This document shows, piece after piece, positions 21,234 to 33,412 of a stretch of 64,000 nucleotides of DNA; position 1 is the first letter of the stretch; each line of letters begins with the position of its first letter. Origin of the DNA: Brachyhypopomus gauderio (lineage: Eukaryota > Chordata > Actinopteri > Gymnotiformes > Hypopomidae); contig NC_135228.1 of the NCBI RefSeq assembly GCF_052324685.1, positions 15,124,420 through 15,188,419 on the forward strand, written 5' to 3'. A model generated the notes under the pieces. That model had not been told where the DNA came from, made no database searches, and saw only the letters and a program-made list of their open reading frames with translations. Made by a program: the position numbers and the translations under genes.

Positions 21234-24200
21234 ATGGAGCTGAAAGACAGGTAAAGTAGCTATCTTAAGGGATACCTGCATCGTTGTTAGCAGTTTACAA
21301 GAGTTCACGCTCGTTAGCCGGTTAGCTAGTTGTGTTCAATAGTTAGCTGGCTAACTTTACCAGATATTATTGTTATTAACCGGACACGGACAACTAGTTA
21401 ACCAGTTAAACTAGCCAATTAATGTGTTAGTAAAACAGCTAGCTAGGTTGCAAATGAATGTGAGTCTATGGAAACTGCTAGCTACCCGAGCTAGCAGACA
21501 GCTAACTAGCTAGGCTAGCTGGCTAAAGCGCTCGTGCTCACGTTAGTTTGGTCGATTGGTGCATTAGCTTGAACTAAGTTAGCCAGCAAACTAATGGGCA
21601 GATGTGTGAACATTGTAAAACTGTAAAGAGGTGTAAAATATGGAACTGATAAGCCTGGTGTGCTTTTGATATGTCATCATTTATTTTGTTGTTCTTAGTG
21701 TGGTGGCTGGTTCGAAGTGGCTTGATGCACACTATGACCCAGTTGCCAGCCTATACACTTTTTCCTCATGCGTTGGTGAGTTTGATCGTACTGAGGTTTT
21801 TACCGTGTTACATGCATTTATGTTGGCAAAATCAAATTATCTGGAATGAATGAGCTGGGCTGATTATGGCTATGGTTTCTTAGCTCTGGCAGACTTGCAT
21901 GGAGATGGTGACAACAAGGTGGGTCTCTATTAACTACTACTCTATTAACTACATGCGTGTTGTTTGTGTTTGCTTTGAAATGTTAAAAGTGTAAATCTGA
22001 GTAACTGAAAGAATTTTCCCTTCACCTATTATTATTTTTCCTTATGCTTTTCGTTGATGTTTGTATGTGCATCTACGATTAGTTAGTGGTGGGTGATCTG
22101 GGCACCGGGGCAGGCAACATGAAGCTCAAGGTGTACCGTGGTACTGGGCTGCTGAGTGAGAACACACTGTTGGACTTGCCCACTGGCCTGGTATCCTTCC
22201 ACATGGACCAGCATGAGCCCCGCACCCCAGCCATCGCTGTGGCTTCTGGCCCCTTCATCTACATCTACAAGAACATGCGGCCTTACTTCAAGTTCACTCT
22301 GCCCACTCTGGAGGTCAACGCACTGGAGCAGGATGTGTGGAGTCAGGCTAGAGAAGTGAGCAAGGCTTCCGTCACAGTGATCTGTCTGGCTGTGCATGTG
22401 CAAGTGTGTCGTGTTTTGTCTCATATTCATACGTGACTAAAAATGGCAGGTGGAGATTGTGCACAGCTGGGAAGATCCCAAGATTTTGAATTCATTCCTC
22501 CTTAAGATGGGCATTCACCAGGGTTTAATGAAGATGTATGCTGCACATGCTCAGTTAAACCTACTAACTTGTGCCAGCTCCCTCCAAATGGATAAATCAC
22601 TCGAATAATAATTCAGTCAGTTTTTAATCTAAGCTAAGTCTTATTTCCACATGCAGTCTTACAGTGCTGATTCAGGCTTTTGTGCTAAATCGATGGTTGT
22701 GTTTCTTTCACAAGGATATGATCGACCCAATGAGTCTGAAAGAAATGTTAGAGAGTATAAGGTGAGTTTCGTAAAGTTGCAAGCTAGTACATTTTCATTT
22801 GAATAGCTCCAAAATGGGCACAACCTTAATTGCAGACCTTTAAACTCAAGTGTTTTCTTGCCTTTCTGCAGGGATAAAGCAGACATCCCTCTCTCAGTCA
22901 GATCACTGCGGTAATGCTGACTAATATCTGCTTAACATCTCACATTTCTTCAGCTTGCAGAATGTAAGCTAGCTGTTCTGTAAGTTGCCTGTTTTGAGTG
23001 TAACATTGTATCATTATCAGGTTCCTCATGCTGGAACAACAGGAAATGGAGTCTTATGTAAACCTTCACAAGCAGCAACCTATACGCCGACAGGTGAGCT
23101 TTCTCCACGCACATGCACATATGTATGCAAGCAATGCAGTACCACTGGGTTTAATAGTTTAATAGTTTTGTGTGCTCCCAGACAGTTATTACATGCATTG
23201 GGACGCTGAAAAGGAACATGGCAGATGATGATGCAGTCAGCTGCCTGGTGGTCGGCACAGAGAGTCAAGATGTCTACATCTTGGACCCAGAGGCCTTCAC
23301 CATTCTCTCAAAGGTTAGCACATTTTTATTGGTCTAGTGTTTCTGGAGTATAATAGAAACACTATACTTGTAATTATTGGTTTAAATTATTTGAAGAGAA
23401 AAAAAGATGGTGTTTGCCTTCAAATGTTAGAAATAATACAAAGCAGTTATTGAGCTTGTGCTGGTCTGTAAAAGGTCAGTTTCATGTTTTCTGAGTCTGT
23501 GCAGATTTGACCTTTAACGTTTTTTAGATGTCCCTTCCGAGTGTCCCTACGCTGATGGATGTGACTGGTCAATTTGATGTCGAATTCAGAATCATCATAG
23601 CCTGTCGCAATGGGAGCATTTATATACTCAGAAGGTATGTGAGCGATCACACTGCACAGAGCGTGCTGCTGAAGAGTAATGGAACACTGGATCAAGAGTA
23701 ATGGAACACTGGATCTTGCCTAAATAACAAATTCCAATCAGACATACTCTGCAATGAGGAAAGCGTTACATTCGACTTGACACATCGTCTCCTTAAACGA
23801 TTTCCTAAAAGAATGTCCAGTTTGATATGTGGTGTTTTACAGGGACTCCCCAAAGCCCAAGTACTGCATCGAGCTGTCCTCTCACCCCGTTGGGCTGGTG
23901 AGGACGGGGAAGAACGTGGTGGTGGGCTGTGCTCAAGAGACTCTTCAGAGCTACACTCAGAAGGTCTCACCTCCTTCCCACAAACACCCACTTGGTCACC
24001 CACTTAGTAATATCTGTGCTGGAGGTCTTTCAGGGTGACGACAGAGGAGAGACCTTAATTGTATTAAAGGCTTTTACAGGTGATGGAAGCCCAGCATTTG
24101 ACCATTTGTCCTCTACTGAAGGGGAAGAAGCTATGGACGGCCTACCTGCCCGCCCCTGTCACAACCATGGCAGTGTTGGATCTGCCCACACGAGGCTTCC

Positions 24201-26084
24201 AGGCTGTGCTAGTGGCCCTGGCCAACTGCGAAGTGCATGTGTACAGAGACAAGAACTTGGTCAGCACTATCAAGACCCCGGTAAGCTTCAGCGCAAATAA
24301 CCTGGCGATTATTGTTGCTTGTTTGTTGAGATTTGGGTAGAATTGGCTTTTTTTTTAATGTTCCTTAGCCAGCGTGTTCTGTGTTTTGCTGTTACAGGAC
24401 GTGGTGAGCAGCATTTGCTTTGGACGTTATGGTCGAGAGGATGGCACCCTAATAATGACTACCAAAGGTGTCGAGCCTTCAGCTGAAAAATCCTGTCGCA
24501 TGAATGTTGTACAGTTTGGCTTTTAGCAGAATTTAAACTATTTGCAATACCTTTATTTCTGTGTTTAGATGAAATTTTGAACTGGCCTATTGAATATTGG
24601 AATATCACAATATAAATGAAACACTGATTTTGCCTTTAATAACGAACTGCATCTTAATTTATCTCATCATATCTTGTCAGTAGGATTCTTATACACAAAT
24701 ATGTCTTTGTCACACAAGTTAGGCTGTATTCAGACTGTACAAGTATTAAATATTTTATATAACCTTCGTTATTGTACCATTGTATAATTTGAGTCTGATG
24801 GATATTGTTCTTTTGTGCTTGCATGTGCTGTGCAGGAGGGGGTCTGATTGTGAAGATTCTGAAGAGGACAGCCGTGTTTGATGAAAGGGACGCCGCCCCT
24901 GGTCCCCCATTGGCCCAGAGCATCCGTCTGAACGTCCCTAAGAAAACCAAGCTTTATGTGGACCAAACAATGAGAGAGAGGGAGAATGCTGTAGGTATGT
25001 ACTGCCTCCCAACGCACACAGGCCCCCAGTCTCCAAGCTGTTATCAGAAGCAATTGAATGAAAAGTTCATAAAAGTGATCAATAACCATTTTAGAACTCT
25101 GATCACCAGAACTTAAACTACAGTGATGGTTCAGTACATCTTTGAAATGAGGTTTCCTTTGGTTTCATAGCCATGCACAGAGCCTTCCAAATGGACCTGA
25201 GTAGGCTGAGGTTAGCAGCAGCCAGGGCCTACGTCAAAGCCCTTGAGTCCAGCCTCAGTCCTGTGGCAGCCAGCCTGACAGAACCTCTGAAGATGAATGC
25301 TGTGGTGAGTCGGAATTTCTCTGCGCGACACGTTTTTCCCCCATTTATCTTAATAAGGCACGTTTTTACATTTGTCATGTTCTCCTCAGGTTCAAGGCTT
25401 AGGCCCATCTTTCAAACTCACTCTGAACATCCAGAACACAGCGGCATGCCGCCCCGTCATGAATTTAGTTGTCAGTTTCCTATATGATGACAATTTATAC
25501 AGCATGAGGAGGGCCTTCTTTAAGGTAAGCTTTCTTAGCTCTGCTGTTCTCCTTTATTAGAAGGTAATAGCAGAGGTGGACATTCCAGATTCAGAAAGGA
25601 AAACTCCTAATCAAGAGTTTTACTCAAGCTTGCTGGATTTTCTAATTAGTGCAACTCAGGTACAATTAGTGGAATCAACACAATCCAAGAAGCCTGAGCA
25701 AAATCTTGGTGAGGACTTTTACTTTCTGAACCTGGATTGTCCACCTCTGGTTAATGGCTTGAAGGCATAAGAACTGCTTTGTTATTTTTGCCAATTGTGC
25801 TTGTGCCTGCAGATACCCCTGCTGGTTCCAGGGCTAAATTACCCCATTGACACATTCGTGGAATGCTTGAGTGATAAAGGGATCTCAGACATCATCAAAG
25901 TGAGATCTCCATGCTGAGTTATACATTTAGGGCACTGAAACTTGTTCAGCTGACCCTTCATTGTATTACATGTGTACCTCCCCTGTTCTTTCTTCAGGTC
26001 TTTGTGCTAAGAGAAGGGAAGAGTGTCCCACTCCTCACTGCACACATCAACATGCCTGTAAGTGAGGGACTGGCCCTCGGCTAG
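21234..26084 (+). CDS. bbs1: BBSome subunit BBS1
   Basis: Subunit of the BBSome, the coat-like complex that moves membrane proteins into and out of cilia. Exons: 21234-21250, 21699-21775, 21884-21918, 22083-22355, 22715-22761, 22872-22910, 23021-23093, 23182-23313, 23528-23634, 23843-23963, 24122-24280, 24398-24467, 24836-24994, 25171-25304, 25390-25524, 25813-25899, 25998-26084. They sum to 1752 nt (583 aa; human 593) with all frames joined. Family matches include [28 protein letters not shown]-type [28 protein letters not shown] and the C-terminal IKVFVLREG...AHINMP. The N-terminal half is the beta-propeller and the C-terminal third the GAE-type domain. The Met equivalent to human M390 (the common disease site) is kept in [10 protein letters not shown]. 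The start is chosen because the 17-nt first exon joins exon 2 in frame; the N-terminus is shorter than in mammals. Confidence 0.95.
21300..21600. repeat. Degenerate GCTAGCTA/GTTAGC-rich tract in BBS1 intron 1
   Basis: Many overlapping copies of GTTAGC, GCTAGC and their complements (for example AGCTAGCTAGG, CTAACTAGCTAGG), in both orientations, without a fixed period. This tract starts about 50 bp after the first exon. Confidence 0.6.
25571..25749. mobile_element. hAT-like MITE in a BBS1 intron
   Basis: A 179-bp insert with inverted ends CAGAGGTGGACA and TGTCCACCTCTG. Flanks GGTAATAG and GTTAATGG agree at six of eight bases, fitting an aged 8-bp target duplication. It is in the intron before the exon at 25813 and does not touch coding DNA. 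Confidence 0.65.
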
Positions 26085-27061
26085 GAGCCACAGACCACCT
26101 GGCCCATTCACTCCGTGATTGGATATGTCCGGCGCTCTGTCCACAGCAGCACGTAGAGGCAGGGCTTAGCACCACCCCACCAATCAGAAAGAAGCACCAT
26201 GGTGAGCAGGTGGCAGGAGAAGCTTGTGCTGGTCTTAGGAGCTGGTGAAGCCACCCGTAGTGTAGACCCAGAAGAGCTCTGTCCTCAGGTTTGGCGTAGC
26301 ATTTGGAATAACCTGATTGGCTGCTGCAGGTTCCTGGGTCGTGGCAAAAGACCATGTAGGTTGGTAAATGATCATGTAAGAGTGTATCAAAACAGTCTGT
26401 GTATTAATAGCAACATCTGTCGTTATGTATATTTGTATGTTATTTATTGTTCTTAAACTTGTGTAAAGATATTATTTTACAAGACTGTTGTGTTTTTTTT
26501 AATGACAATAGTTTTAAATCTTAAATGGCTCTGTTAGATATTTACTAACGAGCTAAATGGCTCCATTAGATATGTACTAACAAGCTAAATGACTCCATTA
26601 GATATGTACTAATGAGCAAAATGGCTTGTAATTTATGTGCGCTATGTATGTAATGTGTCTCTACCAATACATAGAACGCTTCACGAGATGTCTAATGGAA
26701 ATCTTAGTTTTGTGGAAGAGGATAATGTCAGAGAATGTTGCTCATGAGGGAATATGTGTGTTCTGGGGAGGAAGTGGGGCATGGTTGCCATCTGCTATGG
26801 TGCATTTGTTGCTACTGCCTGCAGTTATTAGAAACACATGTGCAGAAGAAGGTAATATGGCACACGGTACTAGAGCTGCTTCGTCCAAACAAGCATCCAA
26901 AATGCAAAGCTACCCAAGGTCCCCTCTGTTGTATAAAGACACGAGTGTGATATAGTATGAATGTACATGCCTAAAATGCATTCGGGCCACAGCTCTTTGA
27001 GTTGTTTAGACCACGAATGTGACGGAACCATAAAAAACAAATAGGAAATTGGCTTACTTGT
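26085..27061. other. BBS1 3' region and BBS1-calpain gap
   Basis: Holds the BBS1 3' untranslated region, whose end could not be placed because no AATAAA was seen, and a small minisatellite at 26522-26617. Short open frames here have no family match. Confidence 0.4.
26522..26617. repeat. 32-bp minisatellite, three units
   Basis: Three tandem, slightly diverged units of TAAATGGCTCCATTAGATA plus a TGTACTAACAAGC-type tail, then the start of a fourth. Confidence 0.75.
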
Positions 27062-27067
27062 TTTATT
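27062..27067 (-). promoter_or_regulatory. Candidate poly(A) signal of the calpain gene
   Basis: AATAAA on the minus strand, about 320 bp after the calpain stop codon. BBS1 and the calpain are tail-to-tail, and this signal lies between their ends. Confidence 0.4.
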
Positions 27068-27386
27068 CATTTAAGGGAATATTTGCCATACAATGACAAA
27101 ATGATACAGGCATTCATTTAAAATGCACAGGAAGCAAAAAAGAATAGTTTTTAAGGTCCAGTATATTAACCTTCACTGGTGCACCAGGCTTTAATATCAC
27201 ATGCTAGATTACACATGCTAACATAAAAATATGAATAATGAAAGAAACTCAATAATAAATGTTAATAGAGCCCTGTCTTTGGTAAAGGTGCAACAGAGGG
27301 AGAGAGAGAAGGTGTAGAAAAGGCACTTAGTAAAGAAGAAAACGAACCGAGGGAGGATTTGAGTGCAGTGAAGATAAGACATCCGT

Positions 27387-30300
27387 CTAGATAAACATGG
27401 TAAGGGAGATCCACTAGAAGAAACAGAAGGACAGCAAGACACAATGACATCAGAGCTGCTTGCTGAGGCAGCAAATATAATTCATTTTGTTAAATGACAC
27501 AAACCTGAACAAAGTTGAAGGACACCACGCCATCTCCACCCGTGTCCATGTTTTTAAATGTTCCTGTTGGCAACACGGAGAGGCAGCAAGAACAAACAAG
27601 ACTTAACATTTCGTTCATTTTGAATCATGCTGCACATCTGACGAATCCCTGCATATTCTACAAAATCCTAAATGAATCCATCATACGGAGTTACACTGCA
27701 AATGATACTCACTGAACATGCACTCCAGGCGAATCAGACAGGCCACGAAGTTATCAAAGTCCACATTCAGGTCTGATTTAGCATAACGGAGGATTATTAA
27801 CTGGAACAGGTGATTAGTCAGCTTGAAGCCTGACATGGAACATGACAGCAATAAGGTAGATACTGACCTCTGAGAACTGATATTGATTATTACATCGGTC
27901 ATGCAGTTTAGTCTGATGAGATATCAGTACCTGCAGATTCTAGTGCCAACCGCATTTCATAGGAGCTCATCGTGCCGGACTTGTCCAAGTCAAATTTTCT
28001 AAACACAGTCTAAACGGGATGAGATAATGTTCATTATGGCATAAAAAGAACAAGAAAACATCAAAAGGGAAATTAATTAACAGAGAGGGTGGATGAATTT
28101 TGAGTGGCCACACATTCATTAATTACAACCCCAAACAAAGGTGAGTAATAGTCACTAACAAGATATCGCTTAATCTTCTCCCAAAGCACATGAAAATCTG
28201 TTAAACCCAGCCTTCCGTTGCCAGTTGTCTGCATGAGCTCTGTCAAGGTGACACTGGATTGAAGTAGATAGTGTTTAAATAAAAAGACATGAAAAAGGCA
28301 ATACTAAAAATACTAAAATGTTTAGGAGATAAAAGGATACATCCAAGAGGTTGATCATGCTTCTGCAAACCTCTTTGTCGAAACCATCCGTTTTTAAGTC
28401 CTTGTCTGTGAAAGAAAAGAGCTTAGTAATTTATTTCAAATTCAATATTTAACATGATGATCTTAATAAATTACATTAATTTTTTGGCTTTAAAGCGTAG
28501 TAAAGTTTGTTGTGTATGTGAGTGGAGATACTATTGTGGAGCATAGCATCCAGCATTTGGTGAGATGTTCTTGAGTTAAGTGGATCCGCTGTGCTCACGT
28601 TTGCGCATGACACGGTTCAAAATAGTTTGAAGCTTTGGCACGTCAATCTCCATATCCTGCAGGCCAGTAGAGGCAGAGAGTTGAAGTCAGCTACATGTGC
28701 ATTAACTTCATGAGAAACCGAGGGACACCATGACTCTACATTCTCTTCCTTCTCACCTTCCCAGCAAGCTTGGAGAAAAGGGCCTTGAAAGCATCATCAA
28801 TCTCACCCTCCTGTGGCACAGCCTACAGTAGTGGAAGAATGCACCTTTTAAGAACAGCTACTCCTTCTGGACTGTTTGGGATTAGCATGGACACACCTCT
28901 GCAGTGGCTCCAGAACATACCTCCTCTGGTAGGTCAGCAGACAGCTCATCGTCCAGCTCCCTTCATTAGAAAGAGTGCAGGTTTATTGGCCGCCTTGTTG
29001 CTGACCATTTTCCTCCATTAAACTGCCGTAAATTCCAATGTGACCTTCTTCCTTTCCCTAAGATTTATTCCACTAATGCACTTCGTCCTGTACTTTTGCA
29101 TGAACTAAATCGTTTGTCATGATGCCAGCATTTTTAAAAACGAACAAAGGTTTAACAAAGCGAACAGAAGTACTCACTGAGAGTCTGCGGCTTTCTCAGA
29201 GAAGACCCTCAGCACAAAGTCGCTCTCTTTCTGTGGCTCGAAGGTAGAGGGGACGATGATGTACTCCCCCGGGGGCAGGCAGAAACGTGAGCTTACTTCC
29301 CGTAAATTGATGAAGAGCTCGGAACGAGCGCTGGATGTGTGCGTGATGAAGAAGTCACGCTTCAAATGCACGCCAACCCTGCCCAGATACTTCCAAGAAC
29401 ACAGGGATCAGTATGAAGGAAATGTTTCCTCTCTTTGTTATTGAATGCAATAGCATGTTTTACAGTATAAACTCAATCCTCAACACGCTACACAGTGAAC
29501 ACTGACCTGGCTGCAGTCAGATTTTTCAGATTACCAAAATTCAGATTACCCTATATCAGACATTATTTCATTAATCTTACTCAGTTGAGCACCCATCCCA
29601 TACCTCCTTGGGAACCTGAAAAAGAATTACAATAATTTACTTTTTACAAAAACCGAAGACAATAGTTTAGCCAACATTGCCTAACAAACAGAATACATAT
29701 CAAGCAAAGTTCTGCCACTTTAATGACTATGCCTGAATCTACAATCTAAGGTAAATGGACTGCTTTTGCTGGATATGCATAGGCTCTTTAACACAACCTA
29801 GTGATTTCCCTGCTTGCAAATCTGATGCAACACACAAGCTAACAATCGATCTATTCATGAAATAAGAGCATAGAAACACCAAACTAAGATGTTCTCCTGC
29901 AAAATTAGACATGGGCAATCCTTTTATAGTCTTGAATAAGGCAATTCCTCTCATTTGCCCCAAAGCGAGTTTCAAAGGTCAAAGGGACCTTTTACCTCAT
30001 AAATGGCAAATCCAATTGTTTCCATGTCTTTGCCCTCCTGGCGCAGCCGTCGGCGATCCTTCTGCATCAATGCCACCAGGAAGCTGCAGCCATTCTGGCT
30101 ATCCGTGTCCGGCTCTTTCAACATGATTTTATACTGGGGGTTGATCCAAAAGGTTGCTGGATGCATAGTGAAACGTACGAAATCACTGACAGAGATCAAC
30201 TCATTAGTGTGCCTTCTGGAATTTTGCTTAGGAAGCAGAAGGTAATCCAATAGGATTAACAGGTGCCTTGGATCAACAAATGAAGATAAAAAAACACCTC

Positions 30301-33300
30301 AGCATATAATCCCTGTACCTGGGTAGTTCCTGCAGCCTCCAGCTGTGCTGCCTCTCCTCCACTCTCCAGGGTAGAGGGCTGAATTCCATTTCTTCAACTC
30401 ACTGCTCTGCAGTGCATCTGCAGTCAGATTACAGATCTCCAGCCTGCTGAATTCCTTCATGAAATCACTGAATGACATCCTATGTATTCGTATGCATGTA
30501 TTGGAGTGGGACAGAGGAAGAGAATCCAGCTAAATAATAATGGTAAGGTCTGTAAAAGAAGCCTCTCCATAATGTATTATATGAAACCTTGATACTCCAC
30601 CAGAACTCTCCATCCTCCCAACGATTGTGTAGGCGTGACCTTGTGGAAGGGTCAATGCTACTCCACTCTTTCGAGCTAAACAATGCAAAGCAGAATTAAT
30701 GTTCCTACAATGTCTTCATTATCTAACTCTTTCTCTTGGCTCCCCCCCCCCATCTATTTGTTCTTCACTTCATGTCACCATTTATCTTCCATCCTCACTT
30801 GTCACTCCAGGCTCCTGTCCACTCCACCTCTCCCCAGGGGTTCCGAATACGAAGCAGCTTTGTCAGGTTCCCCTTATACTCCACCTAACCAAAAGAGCCC
30901 TGAGTTACACTTGAACTAGTAATCATTGGTTGCTTCAGACGTCTACTACTTACCTCCTCAACTCCGGTAACAGAATAAGCATGGCCTTTCACCAGTTTTT
31001 TGAAGGTGATTGCTTCCATGTCAAAGAAACTTGTGATCTAATTGTGAGGAAATATCTTAGATATAAAAACTTTTGTATTTACAAGTCATGGCTAATGCAG
31101 TACATTATGAACTTTTGAACTTCCACTCACTCACATCAATGGAACAACCCATTAGAGATCCTCTTTCCACGGCTCTCCTGATGATGCTGAAGATGTCAGG
31201 TGGAGCTTTCTTCAGCTCATACATTTCTGTAACCCCACCAGTGAAATCCTCAAACCCCTCAGAGGTGCAGCCTCCAGACAGTGCCTCATAACAACCATTT
31301 AACCTGCCATTCACACACACACACATTCACAAACGTACCATAGACAAGTCACACTACACTATATCCTGCATTTCTGTGTCAGATGTGTTGGAGGGGTTCT
31401 GGAATCTTCTTACTTGGCATACGCCTTTTCAACAAGAGCACTCCAGAACTCTGCCCCTTCGGCGGAGTGGACAAAGAGAAGCTTTCCGTCTCTCACCGGC
31501 AGGCGGTCATCAATCACCACATCCACCCAGTCACCATACTGCCAAAACTGCAGAATAACAGAAGTATTGCTTAACACTTTACTGCTACGAATAATGTGAA
31601 TCAGACCAATAAGGCAGTTTCTAGGATATTCGTAATGCACACACCGAGTTAACTCAAAGCAGCTGTGGAAAACACACGTTTGTATCAGAGAACCAGTCAG
31701 CAGCATGATGTTGAGTTTTAGAGTTCTTAGTGTCTAGTATCGCAGGGTTTGTGGCTGTAAAAAAAAATGTCTGGTGTTCACTATTCTGACTTGGCAGTTT
31801 TCCCAGTGTGAGTCTGCAGTATGACTGCACACTGTCTGGAATATTGCTGCAGGGTGTGTAGTCCTGGAGCAATTTGATGTTTGCCTGTTAAATCTTTTTG
31901 ACTCATGTAGATACACCACTATTGATATGACATTTATTCCCAATGCCATAAAGATCCAATAGTGTTAGTCAAATCTAATATGTTTGCCCTGCCTAAACAC
32001 ATTAAACCCCCGTAACGCTCATGCTAGTCGGCAGACTTAGCACATTAGGTCTCTATGTACAGGCCATGCTGTGAATGCTATCCAAGTGACTGAGCATAAA
32101 TGGGCTTAAAGGGCTTGCGAGGTGGACAAGCGAATGCTTCTGGAATGTGGCAGCGGCTCTGCCCCGACTGGGTGGTTTGAGGCAGTCAGGGTATCTGTTC
32201 CCCTATAAATAAATTCCTGTAAATATAACTAGTGAGGTGGTGAGGGAGGGCTGCATTGCAGGGTATGTAGCTGTGTTGAGCTATAGAGAGTGGCAGGGAA
32301 TTGAACATACCCCACACTGTATACTAGCAAAGCTTAGGTTTGAGAAAACAAGCATATTTTCCAAGTAATACACCTTATACAAGTAAACGTAATGTGTCTG
32401 TTGTCCATACTATCTTTGGAGGGCCAAGAAATATTATATTAAAGCTCTTACTGAGCCTCACCGCACGAAGGCTTGTTGATTTTTGATGTGAGGTGTGGTA
32501 TGGTACCTGGAAGTGAAAAATTCCAGCATATTGGTTGTGAAAGCTCTGGCCATGTGGTACCACCCGATGCAGCAAAGGTTCATTCAGTGTAAGACACGCA
32601 ATGGCAGCCAGTAGCCAACAGTCACCTGTGCCAATAAACAATGTGCAAAAACTTATAAGGCTGGAAAGGACGTGTTTTTCCTCATTTCAACCTCTAGAAC
32701 TGCATACACAGTAATCATCACAATTTTGTTAACTGCAGTCAGAAATAAAAATAATTTAATTGGTTAATTAAAGACTCATTTTCTGCTTCTTTCTATTCAT
32801 ATTTTTCAGTTAAAACATCTTTAATATTCCTCTTTGTTTTGAAGCAGACGGTCTGTACCTAGAGCTCCTTGGCATATGTCTGTGCGAGTAGCTCCATCTA
32901 CTATAAAGTGAGGATCGGTACAGAACTCCTGGAGTGCACAGAGAAGACCTACGGGTCAGACAGGGCACAGAAGTGACCAGAACATCTCTGCTGTTAGCAT
33001 TTGGATCCTCTAGGTGTTTTCGTGGGATCTTTAAGCAATCGGAGAAGGAAGCAGTATGAAAAGTAATAATACATTTTAATGTCATTCAGCTGAATTTGCT
33101 ATGTAAGGTGTGGATCAAGAAGGGAAGGTTGAGGCAAACTACCAGCCTACAGGCTCTCACCGTGGGTCTCTTCCAGCACAGTCCTTTGGTTTTGGCGGAG
33201 CCTGGAGCCAGCTCCTTAAATCCTAGCGAGGAGGGATGGGCAGGGAAGGTCTCGTCCTCAAATAAACGGCCACGCCGGAGGCAGCTGTCACGCAGAGACT

Positions 33301-33412
33301 CAAACTCCTGACCCAGGAACTTCAGAGCCCTGTGGTTTTGACCAAGGCCTTCACTGCGGTCCCATTCACTCCTGAGCCGACCAGCCACCCCTGAGGCACA
33401 TATGGGCTCCAT
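27387..33412 (-). CDS. capn1: Calpain large subunit, calpain-1-like
   Basis: Calcium-activated cytosolic cysteine protease. Coding exons, in gene order: 33412-33161, 32928-32859, 32625-32507, 31547-31414, 31303-31135, 31037-30954, 30884-30799, 30675-30601, 30479-30319, 30156-29996, 29615-29604, 29389-29178, 28960-28921, 28822-28757, 28656-28599, 28405-28341, 28228-28160, 28009-27931, 27829-27713, 27563-27505, 27413-27387. They total 2115 nt (704 aa; human CAPN1 714). Most exon lengths equal the mammalian ones, including a 12-nt microexon (VPKE). Triad residues are present: Cys110 in GDCWLLAA, His267 in KGHAYSVTG, Asn291 in [11 protein letters not shown]. The C2-like domain ([22 protein letters not shown]) is followed by a penta-EF-hand domain ending WISLTMFI. 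The start at 33412 follows a good acceptor (TTCTTGTAG|CATGGAG), implying a non-coding exon upstream. The 75-nt exon ends at an unusual TG|GTGGAG donor, required by frame. Paralogue identity within classical calpains rests partly on location. Confidence 0.93.
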
